From the NCBI GenBank assembly GCA_037962975.1, contig CM075675.1:33172501-33236500 (forward strand): 64,000 nucleotides of DNA, given 5' to 3'. Below are positions 10,981 through 20,848 of this stretch, piece after piece. The position numbers and the translations under genes were made by a program. How positions within the stretch are numbered: the first letter of the stretch is position 1; each line of letters begins with the position of its first letter. Below the pieces are notes generated by a model that did no database searches, was not told the origin of the DNA, and worked only from the letters and a program-made list of their open reading frames with translations. This stretch comes from Clitoria ternatea (taxonomy: Eukaryota > Streptophyta > Magnoliopsida > Fabales > Fabaceae).

Positions 10981-13777
10981 TGCGGTGCTCGAAATGGAGG
11001 CTACAAAACCTAAAGTAATCGTTCTGGGTTTGATAAAAATTGAGGTGAAAATTTTTCTCTTTCCAAACAATTACCCTGGACTCATGATTTAGATTCCAAG
11101 CTCACAAAAAAACGTATACAAGTTTGTCCTAAACTGATATCTAGGCTAGATGTTCGTTGTTCATTTCATATATGTACATACACATGCCTTGCTATATATC
11201 AACTAAACCGGCATACTCATGATACATCTATTGCATAGCATCCTTAACTCATATTTAACCCAACTAATTCAAGTTATATGCATATTTACATGACAAAGGG
11301 GTTATGAAAAACTATCCACATAATTACATTCATAAAACATCATACTAATGACTAAACTCTTGAGCTTTATCAACCAACACTTCCAAACTTCACCATGTAT
11401 TCCCTTGCTAAACATTCACTAAATCACAAGCAGGGAAGAGTGAGATAATATACAAAATAAGTATACAATGCTTAAGGTTACACAACCACACAAATCACAT
11501 CAATCAACATATCTAATTTCAAGCATAAGGAAGATGTAATGCTATGCATATGTCACACAATGTGATTCATTTAGACATTTATCTCTTTTTAACTAATGAT
11601 GTCATGATGGATCCATAGTACTAGTGGGTAATCACTACACTAAACAATTCTCATAATATATTTTTTTCATCGGTACCTAACTGAAATACCCTCTTGCAAC
11701 ACTGTTACGCGTAATGAGTCAGATAAACATATATTGTGTTGTGGGCCGACTCTAGAACGTTCAATAGACCACAAGATCATACTCATAAGGTTTTTTCTCA
11801 TCACAAAGCTGCCCCCACTAGGTTAGCAATTGAGGGACCTCTACATCCTAAAATGTGTCCTTGTACTTATGATGCATGGTGTTTTATTATCTTTATATCT
11901 TATTACATTATACAGTTAATAATCATATCAAGAATATATCACAGTCATATTATTGTTCACAATTCATGAAGGTACACATTAATTCAACTCACACAGTCCT
12001 CATCCCAAATTAATTCATTTGTCCAATCACATACTCCTTTCAAGAAATTTAATAAGGTAAGAGTACGATCTCATACTATACTATATTGTGAATGAAAGTT
12101 CATGGTTACTAAAGAGGTATGGCATGCTATTTGAAACGTATATATGTATATTAGAGAGGTATTTAAAGGTCAAAGGGTAAAGGATTATAATGCAAAAAAA
12201 AGATGAAAACAGGGGTCACTCACCTAGGCGAGTGTGGCTTGCCCAAGTGAATGAAGCAAACAAGCAGCTTTGAATATACTCGCCTAGGCGGTTGTGACTC
12301 ACCTAGGCGAATCAGGTTTAGGGAAATTATCAATTTGAATGCCTAGGCGAGTAAGGCTCACTTGGGCAAGTAGGATAGTATCAGAGGCTTTCACCTAGGT
12401 GAGTAGGGCCCATCTAGGCAAGTCTATCAGAACATCCATGAAACAGAATAGGTCCTACAACATTCTCTGATTGAAACCATTTTAGACCACTGCCTGAACA
12501 ATTGGTCACTGGAATCATATTACTAACCTTACTCCATTCCATCTCACCCATATTTTCACAATCGATAGGCATACATATATTTGTTTCACAAATTCAATTC
12601 AATACATCTTTTCCCTAGCAATTCAATATTGATTCTTCAATTTACCTCACATGGTTCAATTCAAGTCACCTTGGTCACACCAATTCATTTTCACAATTAG
12701 AAAACATATTATACATCCCAATTCAAACTACTAAGGCCATATTGAATTCACCTTCCACAACATGTATGAGTATCAAGTTGTCAACTTCTCAACTAGGCAT
12801 TTTCCACCATGTCATCATGTTAATATACTCTTATTCCATCAATTCCACTACCACATTGTACCATTTCCACAATGCTTTAAGAATTTGCACTTCAATTGCC
12901 AACTCTATCAATTTAACATGATTACATTACACATTATAATCCATCAACACAATCAAGTTACCAAATCTATAATTTCACTACCTTCTAGTAATTTCAGTTT
13001 GCCTATTATTAAAATATCAAACTTAACATGCCATTTAGTCATTATTTACTCATTCACTATATCATCTCCTTTTCATTACCTCAAAGAAGATAACACAAGG
13101 GGTTAGTGAGTTTCCTCCAGTCCTAACACTAATTGAATGAAGGGTCGAAATACAGGTGATTAAGTTTCTTCTTTCAAGACCAACAAGAATAACACCTACA
13201 AGCACAAAGGAGGAAGATTGAGGTTTGATTTCTAGGAATGAGGGGAAGCATCCAAACGGGTCTTTAAGTCTTACCTTAGATAGAAGGATAAGGAAGAGCT
13301 AGCTCCCTCTGTGCTTTTGCATGTGGGGAAGAACTTAAGAGGTGAAAGATCTTTCCCTTGGCCAAGAGAAAAAGAGGGATTATCATGGTGTGAAGGGGTG
13401 GCACGGGTGGTGTTGGGAAGAAAAGAAGTATGTTTATGAGTGATGGGGAAGAGGGGAAATGAGAATTGTGAAGGTGGTAGGTGTGGGGTTTCAAGAGTGG
13501 GGGGAAGTGAGTGAGTGAGTGGAAAATGAGAAAAAGGGAAAAGGGAAAAAAGATTTTTAGTTGACTAAGTTAGGTAATTAGTACCTTTAGGCCATGGTTG
13601 ACTTACAAAAAGGGTTGAAACTAGTTTATGAGTATATCCTTCTAATCAAAATCTACTACTCTAACTTTTTTCCTCCTTATATTTAAAATAAATAGAAAAT
13701 GAAACTATATCTCTAAAATATCCAGAACCAGACTAAACATACACATTTAATTAAAATTCTAAAAACGGTACGTTACA
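10981..13777 (-). mobile_element. Solo LTR, reverse orientation (family D)
   Basis: Read on the minus strand it starts TGTAACGTACCG at 13777 and ends CGAGCACCGCA at 10981, so it has the TG...CA ends of an LTR. Flanking 5-mers are identical: TATAG at 10976-10980 and at 13778-13782. The layout matches the other LTRs here: TGTAAC start, a pyrimidine-rich leader (13560-13300), a good splice donor AAGGTAAG near 13275, and a palindrome array. No internal domain is attached, so it arose by LTR-LTR recombination or is otherwise solo. Length 2797 bp. Confidence 0.9.
12217..12424. repeat. Palindrome array, core CTCGCCTAGGCGAG
   Basis: Eight or so variants of a perfect 14 bp palindrome, again in close pairs (for example 12272-12310 and 12390-12424) with about 65-70 bp between pairs. 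Some copies carry CCCAAG or TTGGGC in place of CCTAGG. Confidence 0.9.
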
Positions 13778-13919
13778 TATAGTCTAGTTTCATGACTTAG
13801 AAACTATTCAAAAGGCATGTCTATATAAATATTAATGTATGGGTCCATTAAATCAAGGGGAGAAAAATTATTAATCCATATCATGTTACAACATTTATAG
13901 GACTATATATAGCATAATG

Positions 13920-14165
13920 CATGATATATCATATATGAAAGTCTCTCTTAGATGAAAGTAAGAGTAGTGAATCTGGGTCGTACAATCATATAATGGATGA
14001 TTGAGATTAACCATGTGAGTTTTTAAAAAAGTCATGTGACCTTTTAAGTGATCATGTGACTTTGAAAAACTTTTAATCTCAATCATCCATTATATGGTTA
14101 TACGGTCCGGATTCACTTTTCTCACTTTTACATAAGATAATCTTTCTTATAAGATACATCCCCTA
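13920..14165. mobile_element. MITE with long imperfect inverted repeat (foldback type)
   Basis: The arm around 13968-14012 (GTGAATCTGGGTCGTAC then ATATAATGGATGATTGAG) is repeated in reverse complement around 14066-14115. The match continues outward more loosely to about 13925 and 14160. Arms of at least 45 bp, and up to about 110 bp if the loose part counts, enclose about 55 bp in which CATGTGA/TCATGTGAC words are also repeated. The outermost ends and a target duplication could not be fixed, so the superfamily is unknown. Confidence 0.75.
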
Positions 14166-14177
14166 GCACAATGTGTG

Positions 14178-14179
<2 letters not shown>

Positions 14180-14241
<62 letters not shown>
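14180..14241. repeat. (TA)n microsatellite, about 31 units
   Basis: Uninterrupted TA run of about 62 bp beside the foldback MITE. It produces a spurious frame of alternating Ile and Tyr. Confidence 0.97.
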
Positions 14242-14243
<2 letters not shown>

Positions 14244-15359
14244 TAATAATCAAGCACATGGATGTAACAAGTTTATTATTATTATTTTAACTTATATTTA
14301 TCATCGTTATATGTATCACTTCATAACAGAACTCGAGCAAACAGAACTTATGCACATGACCTTTAATTATTGAGTAAATTTTAAAACTTACAAATTTACA
14401 TCAGTCTTCTATTTTTTACCTTTATTTTTAAATATTAAAAGTGGGGGGCCTAATTGTCACTTCTCCTTAATTTGCATATTTCATCATCAAAACTTGAAAC
14501 TTATTAAAATATTGGTAGCTAACAAATTTCTACATTTGAAAGCTCTACATGAAATTTCATTGGTACCCTGTTCCTTTTTAATTGTCATTTTTTAGAAGAT
14601 TTTTATTTTTATTTATCTATTATTTTTGAAATTTAAGATTATATTAGTTACTTATTCAATACACATTTTAATATGGTGAGTGGAAATAGTCGTTATATGC
14701 TTTCTTTTATTGGTTGAAACAGATGTTATTTGTTATAGTTCTCACTAAAGAGGAGAGAGAAAATTAGAAAGGTATCGTAAGAAAATAATAAGCAATTTCA
14801 TAGAACAAAATTATCACTCGATCTCCTTCATTATTGTAAAAGAAAAAATGGTTAAAAGTATGAAAAGAGTATTTAACTCATAAGATGAATATTTAGATTT
14901 TTTTTTCCTTAAAATATCACTTGAAAATTTTTGTTCAAGTAAATTGATATACGGTCAATGTAAAGATCTTACACGATCAACTCAATAGTAGTCAACGTGA
15001 ATATGACTTGTAATGTAGTTTTATATAATTCAATTATTGTTTTTCCTGTGAAAAAATTATTGCATATTATACAAAACTACATGTAGCTTTAGAAATCATT
15101 GAAATTCAATGACCGTTATTTACAAGAAAGTTCAAGATTAAATTATCAGGTAAAAGAAATCAACATTGATTTAATATTTATAAATATTAATAATAAATAT
15201 TTAAAATTATGATATAAGATTAAATAATTTCATTATGCATCTAAAAATTTTACAGTAGATAATTAAAATAATTAGTTTTTGCTTTAAAATAATTAGTTTT
15301 TGCTCTTTACATATGTGGTTTCATCAAGAATGTATTTAATATATAAAATACATGAAAGA
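14242..15359. other. Unassigned AT-rich stretch
   Basis: I see no gene or element ends. Confidence 0.5.
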
Positions 15360-15490
15360 AATACTTTTAAAATCGAGTGATTAATCGATTTTAAATGTAT
15401 CGACTTATGACACCACCTTACATAAAATTGGCCGTATAACAAATTTTAAAAGTCATTTTTAACCGATTTAAAAACCTTTTTTCACTAGTG
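15360..15490. mobile_element. Probable terminal fragment of a second CACTA element
   Basis: The sequence ends CCTTTTTTCACTAGTG at 15490. On the other strand this reads CACTAGTGAAAAAAGG, very close to the CACTAGTGGAAAAAAGG end of the CACTA element at 17485. Subterminal words built on ATCGATTT/AACCGATTT (15375-15470) are of the kind expected next to such ends. I find no partner left end, so it may be a remnant or a small derivative with a decayed left end. Confidence 0.5.
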
Positions 15491-15718
15491 AAAAGATAGA
15501 TATATATTTTGTTACATATATTACAAGAAAATTTTGTTGAAAATATATTATATTATTTAATCTTTCAAATCCTACAGACTCATCTCTTGCTTCCATTGAT
15601 AGTTCATTTGTTCGCGTCGCATGCACAAAAGCTTCCACAGGCATTGTGAAAAGGTACCTACTCGATCTACTGATATTCTCAATAATCCGTGTTGTGCTTG
15701 TATTTTCATTTTTTTTTT
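15491..15718. other. Unassigned spacer before copia remnant
   Basis: Possibly part of the copia remnant that follows, but I cannot read homology here. Confidence 0.4.
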
Positions 15719-17275
15719 CTAGGTTATCTCCTTCCTATTGTTCCCATGTCCCTTTTTGGATTCTATGTCTATTCTTAAGTCTCTGGGTGAATTCATGCTT
15801 GATCCAGGTTGCCAAAAGGTAATGGAAGAAAAATGGTTGCATTGAACGTGACTGGTACTTGGGACTTGTTCCATAACCTTAGGTAAAATCCATAATTGGC
15901 TAATGATGACTATACAATATAAAGTGGGCCTTAATGGCAAAATTGAAAGCCAACTTGTGGCCGAGGCTATACACATCTTTAGACTTGCTTATATATGGTG
16001 ATACATTCTTTCTTATTATAGAGATGACATATGTTTGTCTCTAGTCATGACTATAATTCATTATTGACCCCTTCACCAATTAGATATCAAAAATGTGTTC
16101 TTACAAGCCCATTACAAAAGGAACTATATATGGACTAGCCACCATGTTTCACCATTAATGGTGGCGCTGGTCTACTTTGCCACTAGCGCCACTCTCTGTG
16201 TGGTCTAAAAAATCATATGTGATTTGTTTGTTTAAGTATCACTCTCTTCTAGTATGGCATGACTATGTGAAATTGATTATTTAGTCTTCTATTCTTTCCT
16301 TTAGCCCTTGTATCTAATCCGTTATCTACATGTATGGTATTATCATTATTAGTAATGGTGATTTTCACATTCGACATCTTAAGGATTATCTTTCTCATTA
16401 GTTCCATACCAAAGACTTAGGTCCATTCAAATACTTATTAGGCATTGAGATTGCTCAATCTTTTTCTGGTGAAATAATTACTCAACAAAAATATGTTATT
16501 GATAATTTGGTTGAGTCTGGGATGACTGACTAATGGCCACCTGATACTTTAATGGATCCTAATGTCAGACTCATCTAGCTTAAGGAAGCTATTGAAAGAT
16601 TTAAAAAGATATTATTGTTTAGTAGGTCAACTGAAATAATCCAACAACGATATGACTTGACATTTCCTTTACTTTTGTTGTGAGCCAATTCATTAATGTT
16701 CCTTGTGATAGTTGGGATAATTTGACTCGTATCCTTCAATACATCAAGAAGAATATGTGGATTGTTATATGATGATAAATGTAATACATATCTCACTATA
16801 TTCTGATGCTAACTATATAGAGTCATTAAATATATATGCGATCCATTACTAGGTATTGGATCCTTATTGGAGAAAATGTGATATCATGATGAAGCAAGAA
16901 ACAACACGTAATGATCAAATCTAGTTCTAAATCAAAATATTGACCAACGGGGGTAGATATTCGAGTAATCAAATGTCTTTAGCAACTTCTTTAGTTGTTA
17001 TACATTGATGATCTCTATAATACAAAGCTTATATGTGAGAATCAGACAGGCATTCTTGTAGCATCTAACTCGGTCTTTCATGAACATATGACATATAGAA
17101 GTTGATTGCAATTTTGTAAGAGAAAATGTGTTTTGCGATGAAATTCATATCAAACATGTCAAGTCTAGTGACTAGTTAGCTGATACACTTAATAAATCTC
17201 TTTAAAGGCCTTGTTTGGATTACATTTGTAACAAAACTAGGCATATATGACATGTATGCTCTAACTTTAAGGGTG
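15719..17275 (+). pseudogene. Ty1/copia pol remnant (reverse transcriptase and RNase H)
   Basis: Copia phrases occur in the right order across broken frames. Near 15840-15890 is VTGTWDLFHNL, like the NGTWDLVHLP of the reverse transcriptase start. Near 16110-16145 is LQKELYMD followed by PPCF (family: EVYMEQPPGF). Near 16415-16520 is KDLGPFKYLLGIEIAQS then QQKYVIDNLVESGM, the region after the active site. Near 16550 is LMDPNVRL, near 16795 an FSDANY-like RNase H piece, and near 17035-17250 the end of RNase H and the C-terminal tail (VKSSD, LADTLNKSL). The active-site segment between 16150 and 16350 is mostly lost. Many stops and frameshifts. This is a different copia lineage from the fragment at the window start. 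Confidence 0.8.
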
Positions 17276-17484
17276 TGCGTGTTCAAATGTAAATATATAA
17301 TTAAATAAATTCCTTGATCATGTATTAATTATAAGATTAGGCTTAATTCCATCCTAATTGTAATTGATATTTCTTATTTTGATCTCATTGTATCTCCAAT
17401 ATAACTAGGGATTATGCTCGTGCATTATACAAGTTTATTTAATATATTTATATTTAATTTTTTAAAATATATAAATGATTCTAA
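17276..17484 (+). mobile_element. Possible 3' LTR start of the copia remnant
   Basis: Copia elements carry a purine tract and then the 3' LTR just after pol. Here AAGGGTG is followed by TGCGTGTTCAAATG. The stretch to the CACTA insertion at 17485 could be the beginning of that LTR, but no second LTR copy exists to prove it. Confidence 0.35.
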
Positions 17485-17514
17485 CACTAGTGGAAAAAAG
17501 GTTTTTTACATCGG

Positions 17515-17835
17515 TCCTTTTTGGATTTTTACACCGGTTTCACGACCGGTGTGGATGGAGCCGGTGAGAAAAATAGGGACTTTTTACACCGGTTTTGGGC
17601 CCGGTGAGAAAAATACATTTTACACCGGTCCTGTTTATAGTGACCGGTGAGAAAAATACATTTTACACCGGTCCTGTTTATAACGACCGGTGAGAAAAAT
17701 ACATTTTACACCGGTCTTGTTTTTCACGACCGGTGTAAAATCTATTTTTCTCACCGGTTTTGTTGTGGTGGCCCGGTGAAAAAAATAAGGATTTTTAACA
17801 CCGGTTAGCTAGTACAACCGGTGTAAAAAACTATT
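17515..17835. repeat. Left subterminal ACCGGT repeats of the CACTA element
   Basis: Ten or more ACCGGT or near-ACCGGT words occur in a repeated unit of about 43 bp (GACCGGTGAGAAAAATAC then ATTTTACACCGGTCC). The unit is itself an imperfect inverted repeat. Likely transposase-binding sites, by analogy with En/Spm. Confidence 0.9.
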
Positions 17836-18159
17836 TTTTTTTTATTTCTTTATACTACCAAATCGTGATGCTACAAAGAATGTCCTCATTATATCCAAAA
17901 TAAAAAGCTTTAATCATATAACTTTTATTGAAAATTGTCAAATTACAAGATAATTTTAAAAAATTACAAAGTAAATACAGAATTTGGAAATACTTATGGT
18001 TGAGAAAGGAAATGAAAATACAATTAAAAATAAAAACCAAAGATTAATGCTTTGGTACAAGACGGAAATGTTGTCTCTCACTTCCTTATAGTATTCCCGA
18101 GGATCCCTGTAAATAAACAAATATTAGTTAGTAATGAAGTTCACATAGACAAAACCTTA

Positions 18160-18720
18160 AGTCAGGAAAATCCTTCAATCTAAAGTTTTCCATACCTGAA
18201 ATCCAGTCTAGTTTGGTGTCCAAATATCCATTTGTCAAACAACTTTCATCTGCAATCATAATTTCAAAAAGCCAATAACTCCAAACTGCACATATGAATA
18301 CAAATATAGATTTACAAATAGGCAATTTCAGCATTCCTAAATACACAAGACATGTCCATAAGATACATATAATTAACTGAACATATTCAGGATAATAATA
18401 ACTTTTAGCTATAGTCTATTGTTTACTTATAATATATGCTGAATTTTTTTTATTGTTTTTCAATGTTTATGCTTGAATTAATCATGCTGCCACATACTGA
18501 TACCCATGCCTAAATATATAGATACCTTTAAGTGGTATGAGACCTTTATCTACCAGGGTATGGAAGTGCAAAAAGGACAATAATGAACAGGCACCAGCCG
18601 AATGAAAGAGAACAAAAGGGAGTACAAGTTGTTCAGCAACTTGCATAGTAAAGAACATGGCAGAATCAGAAACCAAGCAAGTAACATAGAAGAATTCCAA
18701 GCCATGAACATTAGCTGACA
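18160..18720 (-). pseudogene. Captured UDP-glycosyltransferase (UGT85-type) fragment, two exons with intron
   Basis: In plants, family 85 UGTs transfer glucose from UDP-glucose to small hydroxylated metabolites. The piece here is from the N-terminal, acceptor-binding half. Exon 1 (about 18720-18526) reads VTCLVSDSAMFFTMQVAEQL, then LVLPFVLFHSAGACSLLS and DKGLIPLK. Exon 2 (18249-about 18160) reads DESCLTNGYLDTKLDW, then the typical GMENFRLKDFPD. A 276 bp intron (18525-18250) separates them, with GT at the donor and TTGCAG at the acceptor. Splicing joins AAA-G to AT-GAA and keeps the family phrase PLKDES. The UDP-sugar-binding PSPG box of the C-terminal half is absent, so no transferase activity is possible. 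It is the last gene piece in the minus-strand row inside the CACTA element. Confidence 0.85.
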
Positions 18721-18974
18721 ATATTTCAGCAGCAATTATCTGAGTTCTCTGAACTTTACACAGGAAATTTCCACAGACCAATGCAGCAAATGATGAAATA
18801 TAACTATCTTTCTCCAACACAGACTGTTTTATTAAAAAGAATGATCTTAATAGTGAATATAGACTGAAGAGCAATTGACACAAACTAAACACCAAAAATT
18901 TACTGGGAACAATAACAAGAATAAAAGCAATAGGAGATATTTCCATGGCGATGAATAAAAGAGGGAGAGAGAAC

Positions 18975-19049
18975 CTTGCAGAAGACAAAGAAGGGAACGG
19001 CAGAGATGGAATAAGCCTCGAAAATCTGAGGTTCTTCTTCAGCTTCAAC
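18975..19049 (-). pseudogene. GRXS17 (fragment): Captured exon of monothiol glutaredoxin S17 (thioredoxin-like domain)
   Basis: The 75 bp translate to exactly 25 codons, VEAEEEPQIFEAYSISAVPF then FVFCK. This closely matches the N-terminal thioredoxin-like domain of plant GRXS17, where the family reads VEAEEQPEISEAYSVSAVPF. GRXS17 is an iron-sulphur-binding glutaredoxin. The exon is bounded by an acceptor (TTGCAG before 19049) and a donor GT after TGCAAG at 18975, so a whole phase-0 exon seems to have been taken. The catalytic WCxxS and the CGFS domains lie in other exons and are absent. No function as a glutaredoxin is expected. Confidence 0.85.
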
Positions 19050-19199
19050 CTGCAACAGAATTAGAATAATTAATAAATAGAAATAAATAATTAAACGAAA
19101 GATAAATTGAATAGATAAACAAGATAAATTTAACGAAACAATTGAAAAAAAAGACAATTCATACAACCTTATTAGAAATATTACATCGCAATGACATAC

Positions 19200-19357
19200 C
19201 AAGCTTTCGTTTGAGATGAACAGAAGAGATGAACCTTCGAGAGGGCTTCGAAGGTGTGAAGGGATTCGAAGGATTTGCAGAACAGACAAGCGCTTGGTCA
19301 TCAATTTTTTCTAAACCTTCCTTTCCTAATTTTGTCAAAAAGGAATTGTCTTTCATC
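19200..19357 (-). pseudogene. Unidentified captured exon inside the CACTA element
   Basis: On the minus strand a 158 bp open stretch is bounded by an acceptor (CATTTTAG before 19357) and a consensus donor (G then GTATGT at 19199). The frame contains MKDNSFLTKLGKEGLEKIDD and ends near HLKRKLG. I do not recognise the parent gene. Its position between the RING and glutaredoxin pieces, on the same strand and with good splice sites, argues for a captured exon. Spliced to the glutaredoxin exon it would put this frame out of register, so a single fused protein through both is unlikely. Confidence 0.5.
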
Positions 19358-19543
19358 CTAAAATGAACAAGGTTTACAATTTAACTGAATAATAACTGTA
19401 AATGAATTAATTGCTGAAAACCAACAATGGAGATCCCACTTAGAAAATCCATTTAGGATTGATTACCGACACGGTTTCAAGATTTGCAACACACACATTA
19501 TACAAAAAAAGGAGAAAAAGAGAGACCTTATATATAAACCGGA

Positions 19544-20113
19544 TCAGCAAGCAGAATCAGCGTCTCCACCAGCACGAGGTTCACTAATTGAAGCACGATT
19601 CTCGTTTTCCTCAATTAACGCGTGGCGAGAAGCAATGTGGTTGAGAGTGGCCCTCAAGCCATAGAAATCATCCTCCGTCAACTCTGTTAGCCTGGCAATG
19701 AGCTCGGTCCTGATCTCCGTGACAACGCCGTCAACCCGAGCTTCCTCTACTAGACGGAACCTGCAAAGGGGGCAAGTGGCGTTGATTTCGAGCCAAGGAG
19801 TGATGCAATCGGCGTGGTACAAGTGTTTTGTAGGGGAGTTGTTTGGGTCCTTCCAGACGGAGTAGAGAACAACGCCGTTTGGGTCGAGGTTGGAGAGCAA
19901 AGAGAGGGTAACGGGAGTTGAGGGAACGTGTGGGGTTTCGGAGGGTTGGGGGGGAGAGGGGGAGAGCAAAGCGAGGGCGTCTTGGAAGAGGGGTGATTCG
20001 GCGTTGTTTTGAGAGGAGAAAGGGGAGTCCATGAGTTCGAGGAAGTGGGTGTGGCAATGGGGGCAGAGGAGAGGGGAAGAGGAAGAAGAAGAAGTAGTGA
20101 GGGCGACGCTCAT
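19544..20113 (-). CDS. RING-finger-like protein carried by the CACTA element, degenerate RING
   Basis: An uninterrupted 189-residue frame starts just inside the right subterminal repeats. Residues 17-20 are CPHC, like the N-terminal zinc-ribbon half of plant RING E3 ligases, followed by FLELMDSP. Residues 97-117 keep the second half of a RING-H2 finger: H97, H100, C103, a PWL motif, C114 and C117. The first half is damaged. Where the family has CxVCKD this protein has Y84-S-V-W87-K-D, and the segment with the third cysteine is missing. Residues 121-160 are an acidic/helical tail I do not recognise. An E3 ligase needs all eight zinc ligands, so ubiquitin transfer is doubtful. The long open frame in a transposon suggests recent capture or some retained use. 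The start is the first Met after the repeats; an ACCGGT repeat-bearing end lies about 60 bp upstream and might act as promoter. Confidence 0.7.
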   Translation of the reverse strand: MSVALTTSSSSSSPLLCPHCHTHFLELMDSPFSSQNNAESPLFQDALALLSPSPPQPSETPHVPSTPVTLSLLSNLDPNGVVLYSVWKDPNNSPTKHLYHADCITPWLEINATCPLCRFRLVEEARVDGVVTEIRTELIARLTELTEDDFYGLRATLNHIASRHALIEENENRASISEPRAGGDADSAC

Positions 20114-20174
20114 GTCACATTCGAAGGTAAAGGGATTAGTGAGAGGGCTAGGGCTTCCAAGAGAGCTTCAGTGA

Positions 20175-20415
20175 AATATTTCTCACCGGTCCCAAATATA
20201 AGACCGGAATTAAAAATAATAAAAATAACTCTTTCTCACCGGTCCAAATATCCGACCGGTACTAACTTATCATTTCTCCCCGGCCCAAATTATAGACCGG
20301 TACAAACATTACTTTTTCTCACCGGTCCAAACAGTAGACCGGTGTAAAGTTAATTATTATTTACAAAAATGCCACCGCCTTATTTTTTACACCTGTCCAA
20401 CTACAACCGGTGAGA
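20175..20415. repeat. Right subterminal ACCGGT repeats of the CACTA element
   Basis: At least six ACCGGT-type words separated by about 20-35 bp, with linkers like TTTCTCACCGGTCC. They mirror the left cluster in inverted orientation. Confidence 0.9.
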
Positions 20416-20453
20416 AAAGTCTGGTGTAAAATGTCTTTTTTCCATTAGTGTAA

Positions 20454-20848
20454 TTTTGATATATAATACCAAAAAATTAAACTAAATATATACTTATCTA
20501 TAAATATAATTGACAAATTGTTACTATATATTGATTAACTTTATTTTTTAAAATAAAGTCAATTTTTATTTATACAAGTAATATTAACTCTATTTTAGTA
20601 ACTATTTAAATTTTATTATAAAATATTTATCCTAATTTTTGTAAGTGAATTTTTATTTCAACATATTATGCTATTAAAATATAAATTTGTTAATTGTTAT
20701 AGAGATTTTTTAACACATAAGAATTTGTAATTTGAATAATTAAAAAGATATACTTATTAATAACTTTTAAGTGTAAAATAATTCTAAGTGTATTTTACAT
20801 TATATAACTCTTGAAGTATAATCTTATATTTTTAACACATGGATATAA
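20454..20848. other. Unassigned AT-rich spacer
   Basis: Non-coding A/T-rich sequence with no recognisable element end. Confidence 0.5.

Larger units (their letters stand above)
17485..20450. mobile_element. CACTA (En/Spm) transposon carrying host gene fragments
   Basis: The left end is CACTAGTGGAAAAAAGG. The right end on the other strand is CACTAATGGAAAAAAGAC. Flanking trinucleotides are both TAA (17482-17484 and 20451-20453), the 3 bp duplication expected for CACTA elements. Inside both ends lie clusters of ACCGGT palindromes (17515-17835 and 20175-20415), which fit the subterminal transposase-binding arrays of this superfamily. The 2966 bp hold no TNPA/TNPD-like transposase, so it depends on another element. 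In place of transposase it carries fragments of plant genes, all on the minus strand: a RING protein (19544-20113), an unidentified exon (19200-19357), one glutaredoxin S17 exon (18975-19049) and two UGT85-type exons (18160-18720). Confidence 0.92.

Noticed and set aside
14173..14373. ORF with a run of Ile-Tyr
   Set aside because: It is the translation of the (TA)n microsatellite.
18900..19304. Minus-strand ORF of 134 codons across the CACTA interior
   Set aside because: It reads through predicted introns. Only the 25 codons at 18975-19049 resemble a protein (GRXS17); the rest is intron-like.
20009..20347. Plus-strand ORF opposite the RING-like protein
   Set aside because: Arg/Glu-rich shadow frame running into the ACCGGT repeats; the minus-strand frame has zinc-ligand motifs.
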